Shown: in pieces, positions 27,786 to 36,323 of the stretch
How positions within the stretch are numbered: the first letter of the stretch is position 1
Layout of the letters: each line of letters begins with the position of its first letter
Origin: Lentzea sp. NBRC 102530
Lineage (GTDB): Bacteria > Actinomycetota > Actinomycetes > Mycobacteriales > Pseudonocardiaceae
DNA: 64,000 nt
NCBI RefSeq assembly: GCF_030269365.1
Contig: NZ_BSTF01000003.1
Location: 496,001 to 560,000 of the forward strand
Direction of reading: 5' to 3'
Program-made: the position numbers and the translations under genes
The notes under the pieces: model-generated
The model's input: the letters and a program-made list of their open reading frames with translations, nothing else
What the model was told of the DNA's origin: nothing
Databases searched by the model: none

Positions 27786-29000
27786 TCACTTGATCTGCAT
27801 CCCGGAGATCATCCGCGACACCACCAGCCGCTGGATCTCCGAGGTCCCCTCGAAGATGGTGAAGATCTTGGCGTCCCGGTGCATCCGCTCAACGGGGTGC
27901 TCCCGCGTGTACCCGGCCCCACCCAGGATGTGAATGGCCCGCTCGGTGGCCCAAACCGACACCTCAGAGGCCTTGAGCTTCGACATCGACCCCTCACCGG
28001 CGGTGAACGGCACGTTGTTGCGCCCCATCCAGGCCGCCCGCCACACCAGCAGCCGCGAAGCGTCGATCTCCATCCGCATGTTGGCCAGGTCGAACGCGAT
28101 CGACTGGTTCTCGATGATCTTGCGCCCGAACGCCTCGCGATCCTTCGCGTACTCCAAGGCGTAGTCGTAGGCGGCCCGAGCGACACCGACAGCCATCGCG
28201 CCGACGGTCGGACGCGTGGTCTCGAAGGTGGCCATCGCAGCCTGGCCGCCGGCCTTCAGCCCCTCCCGGGCACGGGCGAGCCGGGCCTCCAGCCGCTCGC
28301 GTCCACCCAGCACGCACCGCCCAGGCACCCGAACGTCGTCCAGGAAGACGTCGGCCGTGTGCGAAGCACGCATGCCGTGCTTCTTGATCTTCCCGGGCGA
28401 CGACAGCCCGGGAGTGCCAGGGGGAACGATGAACCCGGCCTGCCCGCGCGATCCCAGGGCAGGATCGACGACAGCGGTCACGACGTGCACGTTCGCGATG
28501 CCGCCGTTGGTGGCCCAGGCCTTCTGGCCGTTCAGCACCCACTCGTCGGTCGCCTCGTCGTAACGAGCCCGCGTCCGGTACCCGGCCACGTCGGAACCCG
28601 CCTGCGGCTCGGACGCGCAGAACGCCGCCAGCTTCGGGTCCGACTCGTCGCCGAAGCACTCCGGCACCCACTCGGCGAGCTGTTCCGGCTCGCCGCCGGC
28701 GAAGATGCCGGCGACCGCGAGACCGGTGCCCATCAAGGACAACGCAATCCCGGCGTCACCCCAGAAGAGTTCCTCGGTGGCGATGGGCAGGGACAGGCCG
28801 ATCGGGTCGGCGAACCAGGTCGCGAGGGCCTCGAAGCCGTAGAGGCCGATCTTCGCCGCCTCCTGGATGACCGGCCACGGCGTTTCCTCGCGCTCGTCCC
28901 ACTCGGAGGCCGCCGGCCTGATCACGTCACGAGCGAAGCCGTGCACCCAGTCGCGCAGGTCGGTCTGGTCTTCGTTCAGTTCGAGCGAGAAGCCACCCAC
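27786..29000 (-). CDS. acyl-CoA dehydrogenase
   Basis: A 404-residue FAD enzyme with all family landmarks: CASEPQAGSDVAG and the WVLNGQKAWATNG substrate loop, DREAFGRKIIENQSIAFDLANM, the ILGGAGYTREHPVERMHRDAK motif, and the catalytic base Glu in FEGTSEIQR near residue 390. It oxidises a fatty acyl-CoA to the enoyl-CoA. GTG start 19 bp after the SCP2 gene, so same operon and same TetR operator. Substrate class is unknown. Confidence 0.92.
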   Translation of the reverse strand: MGGFSLELNEDQTDLRDWVHGFARDVIRPAASEWDEREETPWPVIQEAAKIGLYGFEALATWFADPIGLSLPIATEELFWGDAGIALSLMGTGLAVAGIFAGGEPEQLAEWVPECFGDESDPKLAAFCASEPQAGSDVAGYRTRARYDEATDEWVLNGQKAWATNGGIANVHVVTAVVDPALGSRGQAGFIVPPGTPGLSSPGKIKKHGMRASHTADVFLDDVRVPGRCVLGGRERLEARLARAREGLKAGGQAAMATFETTRPTVGAMAVGVARAAYDYALEYAKDREAFGRKIIENQSIAFDLANMRMEIDASRLLVWRAAWMGRNNVPFTAGEGSMSKLKASEVSVWATERAIHILGGAGYTREHPVERMHRDAKIFTIFEGTSEIQRLVVSRMISGMQIK

Positions 29001-29019
29001 AGCGCAGAACCCTTCTCCG

Positions 29020-29649
29020 TCAGGCCTTCGGGATGTTGAACAGGCTCATGAACCCGGCCGCGAAGCCGAGGTCGCCCTTCACCTTCAGCTTGCCCGTCAT
29101 GAACAGCACGGGGGCGGAGGCGTTGCCGGTCGCGAGCTTCAGGAAGTCGGCGGGCGTCAGCGTCACGATCGCTCGGGCCTCGCGCGTCACGCCCTTGTTG
29201 ATCGAACACGTGGCGTCCTCGATCACCGCTTCGTAGACGTCTTCCAGCACGTGGAAGTGCACGACGGCACGGGTGGCGCCCGCGCGGTCCGCGCGGAAGT
29301 GGACCTCCATGCGGCGGAACACCTCGTCCAGCACCCGCACGCGCAGAGAGGCATCCGCCACGACAGCCTCGATCTGGTCCTTCGAGGCGCGCGAGATGAT
29401 GCGGGCGAAGTTGGACGGGTCCATCTTCGCCAGGTCGAGGTCGGCGCCGCCGTCGGCCAGCGCGCCCAGGGCGTTCAGCAGCGCGGCGAAGTCGTCGCGG
29501 CCCAGCTTCTTCGGGTCGATGCCGCGGGCGATGACGTCGATGTCCACGTCCTTCAGCGCCGGGTCGTCGGGCGAGACCTGCTGCAACGTGCTGATCAGCT
29601 CGGCAGGACTGAGCTTCGCGATCGCCTCGGTGGTGAGGTCGAGCGTCAT
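29020..29649 (-). CDS. SCP2 sterol-carrier-like protein
   Basis: A 209-residue protein; ATG with GGAGGTGTTCCGC ahead. The C-terminal half (about 100-205) has the SCP2 pattern of amphipathic strands and LTPADFLKLATGNASAPVLF, LKVKGDLGFAAGF. The N-terminal 95 residues are helical and acidic. It precedes the acyl-CoA dehydrogenase in the operon and may carry a hydrophobic acyl or sterol-like ligand to it; that is inferred from neighbours. Confidence 0.8.
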   Translation of the reverse strand: MTLDLTTEAIAKLSPAELISTLQQVSPDDPALKDVDIDVIARGIDPKKLGRDDFAALLNALGALADGGADLDLAKMDPSNFARIISRASKDQIEAVVADASLRVRVLDEVFRRMEVHFRADRAGATRAVVHFHVLEDVYEAVIEDATCSINKGVTREARAIVTLTPADFLKLATGNASAPVLFMTGKLKVKGDLGFAAGFMSLFNIPKA

Positions 29650-29667
29650 GCGGAACACCTCCTGGTA

Positions 29668-29700
29668 CCTACTCGCGAGTAAGACTACTCACCAGTAGAT
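29668..29700. promoter_or_regulatory. tandem TetR operator, site A
   Basis: A 33-bp element holding two 12-14-bp palindromic half-sites, the first containing TACTCGCGAGTA, the second CTACTCACCAGTAG, starting 17 bp apart. It lies between the scp2 start and the tetR start, covering the divergent promoters. Site B at 32394-32426 matches it at 27 of 33 positions. Confidence 0.75.
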
Positions 29701-29751
29701 TGAGCGGCAAGCCGATCGGATAATCTTGCTGCTCCGAACCGAGGGGTAGTG

Positions 29752-30387
29752 ATGCGCACAGAAGGTCGAGCCAAGCGCTTGCCACGCGCCGTGCGTGAGC
29801 GGCAGATCATGGACGCCGCCGTCGACGTGTTCTCGCGGCTCGGCTTCCACTCGGCCTCGATGGACGAGATCTCCGAGGTCGCGGGCATCTCCAAGCCGAT
29901 GCTCTACGCCTACCTGGGCTCGAAGGAAGAGCTGTTCGCGACGTGCATCCGGCGCGAGGCCACCCGCATGATGGAGGCCATCGCGACGGGCGTCGAGCCC
30001 GACCAGGAACCCGACGTGCAGCTGTGGAGCGGCCTGCGCGCGTTCTTCGGGTTCGTCGGGGAGAACCGGGCGAGCTGGCAGGTGTTGCACCGGCAGGCGT
30101 CGGCGCAGGGCGGTCCGTTCGCGGTGGAGCTCACGGACATGCGCGGCCGGGCGGTGTCGCTGGTCGCGGCACTGCTCACCCAGTCGACGAAGGCTCCGGC
30201 GACCAAGCTGGAGGCCGAGTCGCTGGCCGCCGCGCTGGTCGGGGCGGGCGAGTCGCTCGCGGACTGGTGGCTCGACCACCCGGAGGAACCCGCCGGGGTC
30301 GTCGCGGCCCGCCTCATGAACCTCGTCTGGATGGGCTTCGGCAACCTCGTCGACGGGAACGTCTGGCACCCGCCGTCACGACGGTGA
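29752..30387 (+). CDS. TetR-family regulator of the lipid locus
   Basis: A 211-residue regulator. The N-terminal HTH is clear (IMDAAVDVFSRLGFHSASMD, then VAGISKPMLYAYLGSKEELF). The C-terminal ligand domain is helical and hydrophobic. ATG after GAGGGG; a GTG one codon earlier is possible. Divergent from scp2 with site A between; the same operator occurs upstream of fabG4/fadA2, so it likely controls both units. It resembles FadR-like regulators of acyl-CoA metabolism in placement; the effector is unknown. Overlaps the convergent HtdX-like gene by 12 bp. Confidence 0.88.
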   Translation: MRTEGRAKRLPRAVRERQIMDAAVDVFSRLGFHSASMDEISEVAGISKPMLYAYLGSKEELFATCIRREATRMMEAIATGVEPDQEPDVQLWSGLRAFFGFVGENRASWQVLHRQASAQGGPFAVELTDMRGRAVSLVAALLTQSTKAPATKLEAESLAAALVGAGESLADWWLDHPEEPAGVVAARLMNLVWMGFGNLVDGNVWHPPSRR

Positions 30388-31149
30388 GTTCTGGGTCGAG
30401 CCGAGCAGGTGGGGCCCCTTGCCCCACACGGCGAACTCCCAGCCGGTAGCGCCCTCCACCGCCGAGAACTCGACGCGACCGGGGATGAACAGCGGCTTCT
30501 TGAACCGGACGTCGACCGTCACGGCCTCGGGCAGCCGTCCCTCGAGCGCGGCGACGCAGCGGGCCTTCGTCCACATGCCGTGGGCGATGGCTCGTGGGAA
30601 GCCGAAGACCTTGGCGCCCAACGGGTGCAGGTGGATCGGGTTGCGGTCGCCGGACGCCGTGCCGTAGCGCCGCCCGATGTCCGCGGGCACCTTCCACACC
30701 GCGGACCCGGCCGGTCGTTCCAGCTCCTCGCCCTGGCCGCCGGAACCGCCCGAGCGGCGCAGGTAGGTCGAAACCCCCTCCCACACACCGGAAACCGACG
30801 TCACGACGTCGACCTGGGTGCCCTGCGGGTGGGGGCGCAGGTCGCGCGCGGACACCGTGATCTCCAGCCGCTCGTCCGACGTCAACGGCCGCGACTGCGT
30901 GATCCGGTTCGCCACGTGCACCAGACCCGGCAACGGGAACGGGAACCCGGCACCGGACATCAGCTTCATCTGCAGCGGGAAGCCAAGCACGTGCGGGTAC
31001 GTCAACGGCAACGCGTCGCGCAACCCGAACCCGCACACCGCGTTGTAGGCGGCGAGGTGCTGCAAAGACACGTTCAGCACGGCCGACACCGGTTGGGCGG
31101 CCAGCGTTTCCCCGCGCCGGAACGACGTGAGGGCCGCGCGCAGCAACAT
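30376..31149 (-). CDS. htdX: MaoC-like 3-hydroxyacyl-thioester dehydratase (HtdX type)
   Basis: A 257-residue double-hotdog hydratase. The C-terminal hotdog has the hydratase-2 motif YGTASGDRNPIHLHPLGAKVFGF (catalytic Asp and His in SGDRNPIH) and AIAHGMWTKAR. The N-terminal hotdog lacks that motif, as in mycobacterial HtdX. ATG overlaps the FabG4 TGA by one base. In mycobacteria htdX (Rv0241c) and fabG4 (Rv0242c) are also adjacent and in the same order; the pair dehydrates and reduces 3-hydroxyacyl/3-oxoacyl thioesters. Confidence 0.88.
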   Translation of the reverse strand: MLLRAALTSFRRGETLAAQPVSAVLNVSLQHLAAYNAVCGFGLRDALPLTYPHVLGFPLQMKLMSGAGFPFPLPGLVHVANRITQSRPLTSDERLEITVSARDLRPHPQGTQVDVVTSVSGVWEGVSTYLRRSGGSGGQGEELERPAGSAVWKVPADIGRRYGTASGDRNPIHLHPLGAKVFGFPRAIAHGMWTKARCVAALEGRLPEAVTVDVRFKKPLFIPGRVEFSAVEGATGWEFAVWGKGPHLLGSTQNSPS

Positions 31150-32384
31150 CACGCCCCCAGCAGCATCTGGCCGCACACGCGCACGACGTTGCCGTTCACG
31201 CCACCGGAGCCCGGCGAGGCGAACCACGCCACCGTCTCCGCCACGTCGGACGGCAGCCCGCCCTGCGACAGGCTGTTCATCCGCCGCCCGACCTCGCGCG
31301 TCGCGAACGGCACCGCCGCGGTCATCTTCGTCTCGATGAAACCGGGCGCCACGGCGTTGATGGTGGCTCCGCGAGCAGCGAGAACGGGCGCGAGCGTCTG
31401 CACCATGCCGATCACGCCGGCCTTCGACGTGGCGTAGTTGGTCTGGCCGACGTTGCCCGCGATGCCCGCGATCGACGACACCCCGACGATCCGGCCGCCT
31501 TCGCGCAACACGCCGCCGTGGATCAACGCGTCGTTGACCCGTTCCTGGCAGGCGAGGTTGACCTCCAGCACCGCGTCCCACTTCGCGGCGTCCATGCGCG
31601 CCAGCGTCTTGTCGCGCGTGATGCCCGCGTTGTGCACGACGACGTCGACGCCGCCGTGCCGTTCCAGCAGGTACGAGGTCAGCCGGGCGGGATCGCCGGT
31701 GATGTCGAGCTGCAACGCCGAACCGCCCACGGCGTTCGCGACCTTCGACAGCTCGTCGCCGGCGGCGGGGACGTCCAGGCACACCACGTGCGCGCCGTCG
31801 CGGGCCAGCGTCGCCGCGATCGCCTCACCGATGCCCCGCGACGCGCCCGTGACCAGCGCGACCTTGCCCTCCAGCGTGCCGGCGGAGGCGTTGCCGGTGA
31901 CGTGGACGACCTGCCCCGACACGTACGCGGACCGTCCGGACAGGAAGAACCGCAGCGTCGACTCGACGCCGTCCTCGGCACCGTCCGCGACGTGGATCAG
32001 GTTCGCCGTGCCGCCGCGGCGCAGTTCCTTGCCGACCGACCGCACGAACCCCTCGAGCGCCCGCTGCGCCACGGAGTCCGGCGACCTCCCGATGACGATC
32101 ACCCGCCCGCACGGCCCGAGCTGCGTGATCGTGGGGTGGAAGAACTCGTGCAGCTGCTTCAGCTCGCCCACCGTCCTGATCTCCGACGCGTCGAACACGA
32201 GCGCGCCGTAGGGGGCTGCACCGGTTTCGAGCTGCTTCAGGAAGGGCAGCCTGTCAGCGCCGCCGACCAGCACGGATGTGGCCAAAGCGGCGTCGCGGCG
32301 CAGCGGGTGGGGGTTCGGCAGGCCGAGCCTGCGGACGAGCTGGCGGCCCAGCCCCGACGTTGCGAACTTCTGGTACCTGTCCAC
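31149..32384 (-). CDS. fabG4: high-molecular-weight 3-oxoacyl reductase (FabG4 type)
   Basis: A 411-residue two-domain SDR. The N-terminal 180 residues are a flavodoxin-like non-catalytic domain, as in HMW FabG; the C-terminal SDR has TGASRGIG, HNAGITRD, catalytic Ser in VSSIAG and YATSK (Tyr-x3-Lys). It reduces 3-oxoacyl-CoA or -ACP. Length and start YQKFATSG... match FabG4. The start chosen is GTG at 32384; a TTG three codons upstream (32393) touches the operator. Coupled to htdX by a TGATG overlap. Divergent from fadA2 with site B between. Confidence 0.88.
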   Translation of the reverse strand: MDRYQKFATSGLGRQLVRRLGLPNPHPLRRDAALATSVLVGGADRLPFLKQLETGAAPYGALVFDASEIRTVGELKQLHEFFHPTITQLGPCGRVIVIGRSPDSVAQRALEGFVRSVGKELRRGGTANLIHVADGAEDGVESTLRFFLSGRSAYVSGQVVHVTGNASAGTLEGKVALVTGASRGIGEAIAATLARDGAHVVCLDVPAAGDELSKVANAVGGSALQLDITGDPARLTSYLLERHGGVDVVVHNAGITRDKTLARMDAAKWDAVLEVNLACQERVNDALIHGGVLREGGRIVGVSSIAGIAGNVGQTNYATSKAGVIGMVQTLAPVLAARGATINAVAPGFIETKMTAAVPFATREVGRRMNSLSQGGLPSDVAETVAWFASPGSGGVNGNVVRVCGQMLLGA

Positions 32385-32393
32385 GCCCCACAA

Positions 32394-32426
32394 CCTACTC
32401 GCTAGTAAGTCTACCCGCTAGTAGGT
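32394..32426. promoter_or_regulatory. tandem TetR operator, site B
   Basis: A 33-bp element nearly identical to site A (27 of 33 bases): CTACTCGCTAGTAAG followed 17 bp on by CTACCCGCTAGTAG. It fills the gap between the divergent fabG4 and fadA2 genes, ending 12 bp before the fadA2 ATG, so binding would block both promoters. Confidence 0.75.
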
Positions 32427-32437
32427 AGTATGGCGGC

Positions 32438-33643
32438 ATGCGCGTAGCGATCATCGGCGGCAACCGCATCCCGTTCGCCCGCTCGAACGGCCCGTACGCC
32501 ACCGCCTCGAACCAGGACATGTTCACGGCGGTGCTGGACGGCCTGGTCAGCCGCTTCGGCCTGCAGGGCGAACGACTCGGCGAGGTGGTCGCGGGAGCCG
32601 TGCTGAAGCACTCGCGCGACTTCAACCTCGTCCGCGAGTCGGTCCTCGGCAGCAGGCTCAGCCCCGAAACCCCCGCCTACGACCTCCAGCAGGCGTGCGG
32701 CACCGGCCTGCAGGCGATCATCGCCGTGGCCAACAAGATCGCGCTCGGCCAGATCGAGGTGGGCATCGCGGGTGGCGTCGACACCACCAGCGACGCCCCG
32801 ATCGGCGTGAACGAGAACTTCCGCAAGCTCCTGCTGGAGTTCAACCGGACCCGCAAGCTCAGCGTGCTCGCCAAGCTCAGGCCCAGCCACGTCGTCCCGC
32901 ACCTGCCGCGCAACGGCGAACCGCGCACCGGCATGTCGATGGGTGAACACGCGGCCATCACCGCCGCGCAGTACGAGATCACCCGCGAGGCGCAGGACGA
33001 ACTCACCGCCCGAAGCCACCAGAACCTGGCGCGTGCCTACGACGAGGGCTTCTTCGACGACCTCGTCACCCCGTACCTCGGCCTGACCCGCGACCAGAAC
33101 CTCCGCCCGGACAGCAGCGTCGAGAAGCTCGCCAAGCTCAAGCCGGTCTTCGGCGACACGATGACCGCCGGCAACTCGACCCCGCTCTCCGACGGTGCCT
33201 CCGCGGTCCTGCTGGCCACCGAGGAGTGGGCTGCCGCGCGCAACCTCCCGGTGCTGGCCTACCTGACGTTCGCCGAGACCGCCGCCGTCGACCACGTGCA
33301 CGGTGACGAGGGCCTGCTCATGGCCCCGGTGCACGCCGCGCCGCGGATGCTCGACAAGGCGGGCTTCACGTTGCAGGACTTCGACTTCTACGAGGTGCAC
33401 GAGGCGTTCGCGTCGCAGGTGCTCGCCACGCTCGAGGCCTGGGAGAAGGAACTCGGCGAGGTCGACAGGTCCAAGCTGAACGTCAACGGCTCCTCGCTGG
33501 CCGCGGGCCACCCGTTCGCCGCCACCGGTGCCCGAATCGTGGCGACCTTGGCGAAACTGTTGCACCAGAAGGGGAGTGGCCGGGGCTTCGTGTCCATCTG
33601 CGCCGCGGGCGGTCAGGGCATCACGGCGATCCTGGAGCGATGA
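32438..33643 (+). CDS. fadA2: acetyl-CoA acyltransferase (thiolase, FadA2 type)
   Basis: A 401-residue thiolase with the acyl-accepting Cys87 in LQQACGTG, His358 in AAGHPFAATG and the second Cys388 in GFVSICAAGG. The loop EVHEAFA has His in place of the usual Asn-Glu motif, as in FadA2/FadI types. It cleaves 3-oxoacyl-CoA or condenses acetyl-CoA units. Divergent from fabG4, as in mycobacteria (Rv0243 beside Rv0242c). Start ATG just downstream of operator site B. Confidence 0.92.
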   Translation: MRVAIIGGNRIPFARSNGPYATASNQDMFTAVLDGLVSRFGLQGERLGEVVAGAVLKHSRDFNLVRESVLGSRLSPETPAYDLQQACGTGLQAIIAVANKIALGQIEVGIAGGVDTTSDAPIGVNENFRKLLLEFNRTRKLSVLAKLRPSHVVPHLPRNGEPRTGMSMGEHAAITAAQYEITREAQDELTARSHQNLARAYDEGFFDDLVTPYLGLTRDQNLRPDSSVEKLAKLKPVFGDTMTAGNSTPLSDGASAVLLATEEWAAARNLPVLAYLTFAETAAVDHVHGDEGLLMAPVHAAPRMLDKAGFTLQDFDFYEVHEAFASQVLATLEAWEKELGEVDRSKLNVNGSSLAAGHPFAATGARIVATLAKLLHQKGSGRGFVSICAAGGQGITAILER

Positions 33644-33692
33644 GTTCCGGCAGCCCGCGAGGTCTGCACCTCCGAACCCGATCCGGAGAAGG

Positions 33693-34670
33693 ATGGCGAC
33701 CATGACCTTGCGGGCAGTGCTGGAGTCCCACCGCGACACCGTTCCCACCTCGGCGGCTTTGGTCCTGAAGGGCGACGACGTCGAGTTCGCGGCGGTCGGC
33801 GAGGCGCGCGAGGCGGTCTTCCCGATCGCCTCGATCGCCAAGCCGATCGTCGCCACCGCCGCCGCGCTCCTGGTCCGCGACGGCGAGATCGCGCTCGACG
33901 ACCCGATCGCCCGCTGGCTGCCGGAACTCGCGGCCCCGCTGGTCGTCCGCACGCCGGCCGGCGAGATCGACGACCTGGTGCCGCTCACCCGCCCGATCAC
34001 CGTCCGGCACCTGCTGGCGTCCCGTTCGGGCTGGGGCTTCACCGCGGACTTCTCGTTGCCCGCCACCACCAAACTCTTCGAGGTCGCGCACCTGCACGGC
34101 CGCCCCGACCTGCCGCCCCCCGGCGACTGGCTGAAGAGTCTGGCCACCGTCCCGCTGCTGCACCAGCCGGGAGAGGGCTGGCTGTACAACACGTCCTACG
34201 ACGTCCTCGGCATCCTGATCGACCGCGCCACCGGCTCGCTCCCGTCGTTCCTCGCCGACCGCTTCTGCGCACCCCTCGGCATGACGAGCACGAGCTTCCT
34301 GAGCGACGTCCTCCCGTCCGGCGCCGGTGGTCTTCAGTCCACAGTGGACGACCTGCTGGTGTTCTTCCGCCACCTGCTCACCAGCGACCTGCTGCCGGAC
34401 CTCGCCACCGACACGACGTCCGCGGCCGAACGCGCAGCAGCGCACGTCTTCCTCGAAGGGCAGGGCTGGGGCTGGGGCGGCAGCGTCGACGTCGCCCCGG
34501 TGGACCCGTGGAACGTCCCCGGCCGCTACGGCTGGGTGGGCGGCTCCGGCACGGCCGCGCACGTCGTCCCCTCGCGGAGCGCGGTCACCGTCCTGCTCAC
34601 CCGAACAGCCATGACGAGTCCCACCCCGACCGCGATCATGCGCGATTTCTGGCGCTACGCGGCGGACTAA
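33693..34670 (+). CDS. serine hydrolase, beta-lactamase/DD-peptidase fold
   Basis: A 325-residue cytosolic protein with the class C/esterase-type SxxK motif SIAKP near residue 46 and a Tyr motif in WLYNTSYDVLG near 165. The C-terminal KTG-equivalent is probably in GGSGTAAHV. No signal peptide, so likely an esterase or peptidase-like hydrolase inside the cell and not a true beta-lactamase. Two in-frame ATGs (33693, 33702); the first sits close after GGAGAAGG. It follows fadA2 by 49 bp and may be cotranscribed. Confidence 0.8.
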   Translation: MATMTLRAVLESHRDTVPTSAALVLKGDDVEFAAVGEAREAVFPIASIAKPIVATAAALLVRDGEIALDDPIARWLPELAAPLVVRTPAGEIDDLVPLTRPITVRHLLASRSGWGFTADFSLPATTKLFEVAHLHGRPDLPPPGDWLKSLATVPLLHQPGEGWLYNTSYDVLGILIDRATGSLPSFLADRFCAPLGMTSTSFLSDVLPSGAGGLQSTVDDLLVFFRHLLTSDLLPDLATDTTSAAERAAAHVFLEGQGWGWGGSVDVAPVDPWNVPGRYGWVGGSGTAAHVVPSRSAVTVLLTRTAMTSPTPTAIMRDFWRYAAD

Positions 34671-34707
34671 GGCTTGCCCAAGTAGACGGTCCCTCATGCA
34701 CACTCAG

Positions 34708-34729
34708 AGTGTCGTTTCGCAACGACACT
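34708..34729. promoter_or_regulatory. perfect inverted repeat, candidate operator
   Basis: AGTGTCGTT (34708-34716) and AACGACACT (34721-34729) flank TCGC, a fully symmetric 22-bp element placed 10 bp before the start of a small gene. It could be an operator or an RNA hairpin in the leader. No T-run follows, so a terminator is unlikely. Confidence 0.6.
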
Positions 34730-34738
34730 GGGGGTGGG

Positions 34739-34999
34739 ATGCAGGACCTGCAGGTTGATCCCGTGCAAGATCCGGTGCTGGCGCGCGCACTCATGGGGAC
34801 CCTCCGCGACGAGTGGCGCCCGGCCGCCGACGCGCTGAGGTCGGCCCGCGAGTGGGAGCGCCGCGCCTACATCCTGCTGGTCCTGGCGGCCGCGGCCCGC
34901 CGCCGTGCCGCGTGGCTCACCAACTGGCTCACGGCCCGCCCGGACGACAGCGACGCGGCGGCGGTGCAGCACGCCGTGGAGTCGCTCAACGGCCACTAG
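34739..34999 (+). CDS. small helical protein, unknown
   Basis: An 86-residue protein, ATG after GGGGGTGGG. It is Ala/Arg-rich and helical (LRSAREWERRAYILLVLAAA), with no recognised motif. Its start sits right after a 22-bp palindrome. The stop overlaps the convergent lipoprotein gene by 4 bp. Coding status is supported by ribosome site and codon pattern; function is unknown. Confidence 0.5.
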   Translation: MQDLQVDPVQDPVLARALMGTLRDEWRPAADALRSAREWERRAYILLVLAAAARRRAAWLTNWLTARPDDSDAAAVQHAVESLNGH

Positions 35000-35583
35000 G
35001 GCTGCATGGCGGCGTAGAACTTCTTCGCCAGCTCACGCACGGCCGTTCGGCACTGCTCGCCCTCCGCGCCGCCGGTGAGCGCGACGGTCAGCACGGCGTT
35101 CTCGTCGAGAGCTTCCAACGCACAGGCCGAAGCTCGAGGCTCCCGCCAGCGCGCGTCCGACCCGATGCCCACGCCGCCGTCCTTCTCCCACGACGAGGTG
35201 CGGTCTGCGAAGTACCTCTTCGCGTTGTCGTTGCCGGACGTGAACCCGGTGGCGTCGTCCGTGTTCTCCCACGAGCGGATGGCGAAGACGACCGCCTGCT
35301 CGGCTGTCTTGTACGTGCAGGTCCTTGCCCAGGAGCCAGCGCCCGGCTGTTGGTCGCCGTCCGGTTGCGGGTCAGGAAGATCCGCACCCACCTGCTGCCG
35401 GACGTCCGCGCAACTCCTCGTGTTTTCGGCCGTGTACTTCACCGGTGTCGCGGAGCCGCCCGGCTTCATCGAAGGTGTGGACACCGGCGTCGACGCCGAG
35501 TCGAACTCAGGCGTCTCCACGCGTTTGGCGCTGCAGCCGGCGAAGAGAACGGCCGAAGTGACCAGGCCGACGACTGCCCTCAC
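34996..35583 (-). CDS. DUF3558-like lipoprotein
   Basis: A 195-residue lipoprotein: signal VGLVTSAVLFAGC with lipidated Cys17, then a Thr/Ser/Pro-rich spacer and a globular part with two Cys pairs and SCADVRQQVGADL, YKTAEQAVVFAIRSWEN, like DUF3558 proteins common in Pseudonocardiaceae and mycobacteria. GTG start overlaps the upstream stop in a GTGA junction, so it is the last gene of the ESX-like operon. It probably sits on the outer face of the membrane. Role unknown. Confidence 0.75.
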   Translation of the reverse strand: MRAVVGLVTSAVLFAGCSAKRVETPEFDSASTPVSTPSMKPGGSATPVKYTAENTRSCADVRQQVGADLPDPQPDGDQQPGAGSWARTCTYKTAEQAVVFAIRSWENTDDATGFTSGNDNAKRYFADRTSSWEKDGGVGIGSDARWREPRASACALEALDENAVLTVALTGGAEGEQCRTAVRELAKKFYAAMQP

Positions 35584-36308
35584 CCCTTCACCGCCTGTGG
35601 CCAGCCCTGGTTGGGCAGCGCCTTGTCAGTCGTCATGCTCAGCAGGTCCCGCACCTTGCTGAGCGCCTCGACGAACCGCTTGGCGATGCCGACCAGGTTG
35701 TTCAGCGACTGGGTGACGAGATTGCCGATGGCGCCCGCGAGGTCCTTGACCGAGAACACGATGCCGACGACGGTCGCGCCTTCGATCGCGGCCGTGACCA
35801 GCGCACCGAGGAACTCGGTCGCCATCTTCGACAGCTCGGTCATGTACTCGACGTTGTACTTGGCGATGTCCATCAGCCACTTGCTGACACCGTCGGCCTT
35901 GGTCGAGATCGCGTTCATCGCGTCGTTCTGCGCACTGAGCTTCTGCGAATACACGGCGGCGGCCTCGCCGGACCACCGAGCGGCCAGGTAGGTGTCACCC
36001 GGCACGTGGCTGAGCCCGTTCATCGGCTGCTGGACGTTCTCGACCCAGTTGAAGGACTGCAAGATCAGTGACACGACCGGTGTGTGGTGCTCCACCGCGG
36101 TCCTGATCAGCTTGAACAACTTCTGCATGGCTTCGCCGATGGCGTCGAGCGCCGGGTTGATGACGAGCATCGCGGGACCGAGCACGAAGCGCCAGTCGTT
36201 GATGTGGTCGACGCCGGCGTTGAACCTGTCGCCGCACTCGCGAGCTTTGTCTTCGAGCCCCTGGAAGCCGCGCTCGAACAAGTTGGTCAGTTCACCTGCA
36301 CTGCTCAT
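35580..36308 (-). CDS. WXG100/PPE-like ESX substrate
   Basis: A 242-residue helical protein. ARWSGEAAAVYSQKL (about 110-124) is the W-x-G turn between two long helices, and the segment that follows is amphipathic; a hydrophobic stretch (ATVVGIVFSVKDLAGAIG) is near the C-terminus. This is the actinobacterial long WXG100/PPE-like layout rather than the 100-residue form. Secreted by a type VII (ESX) system in known relatives; no ESX core gene is nearby. Coupled to the lipoprotein gene by a 4-bp overlap. Confidence 0.7.
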   Translation of the reverse strand: MSSAGELTNLFERGFQGLEDKARECGDRFNAGVDHINDWRFVLGPAMLVINPALDAIGEAMQKLFKLIRTAVEHHTPVVSLILQSFNWVENVQQPMNGLSHVPGDTYLAARWSGEAAAVYSQKLSAQNDAMNAISTKADGVSKWLMDIAKYNVEYMTELSKMATEFLGALVTAAIEGATVVGIVFSVKDLAGAIGNLVTQSLNNLVGIAKRFVEALSKVRDLLSMTTDKALPNQGWPQAVKG

Positions 36309-36323
36309 TGGACTGTGCTCCCG

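Noticed and set aside
29001..29019. separate promoter between SCP2 and ACAD genes
   Set aside because: Only 19 bp; operon reading is more likely.
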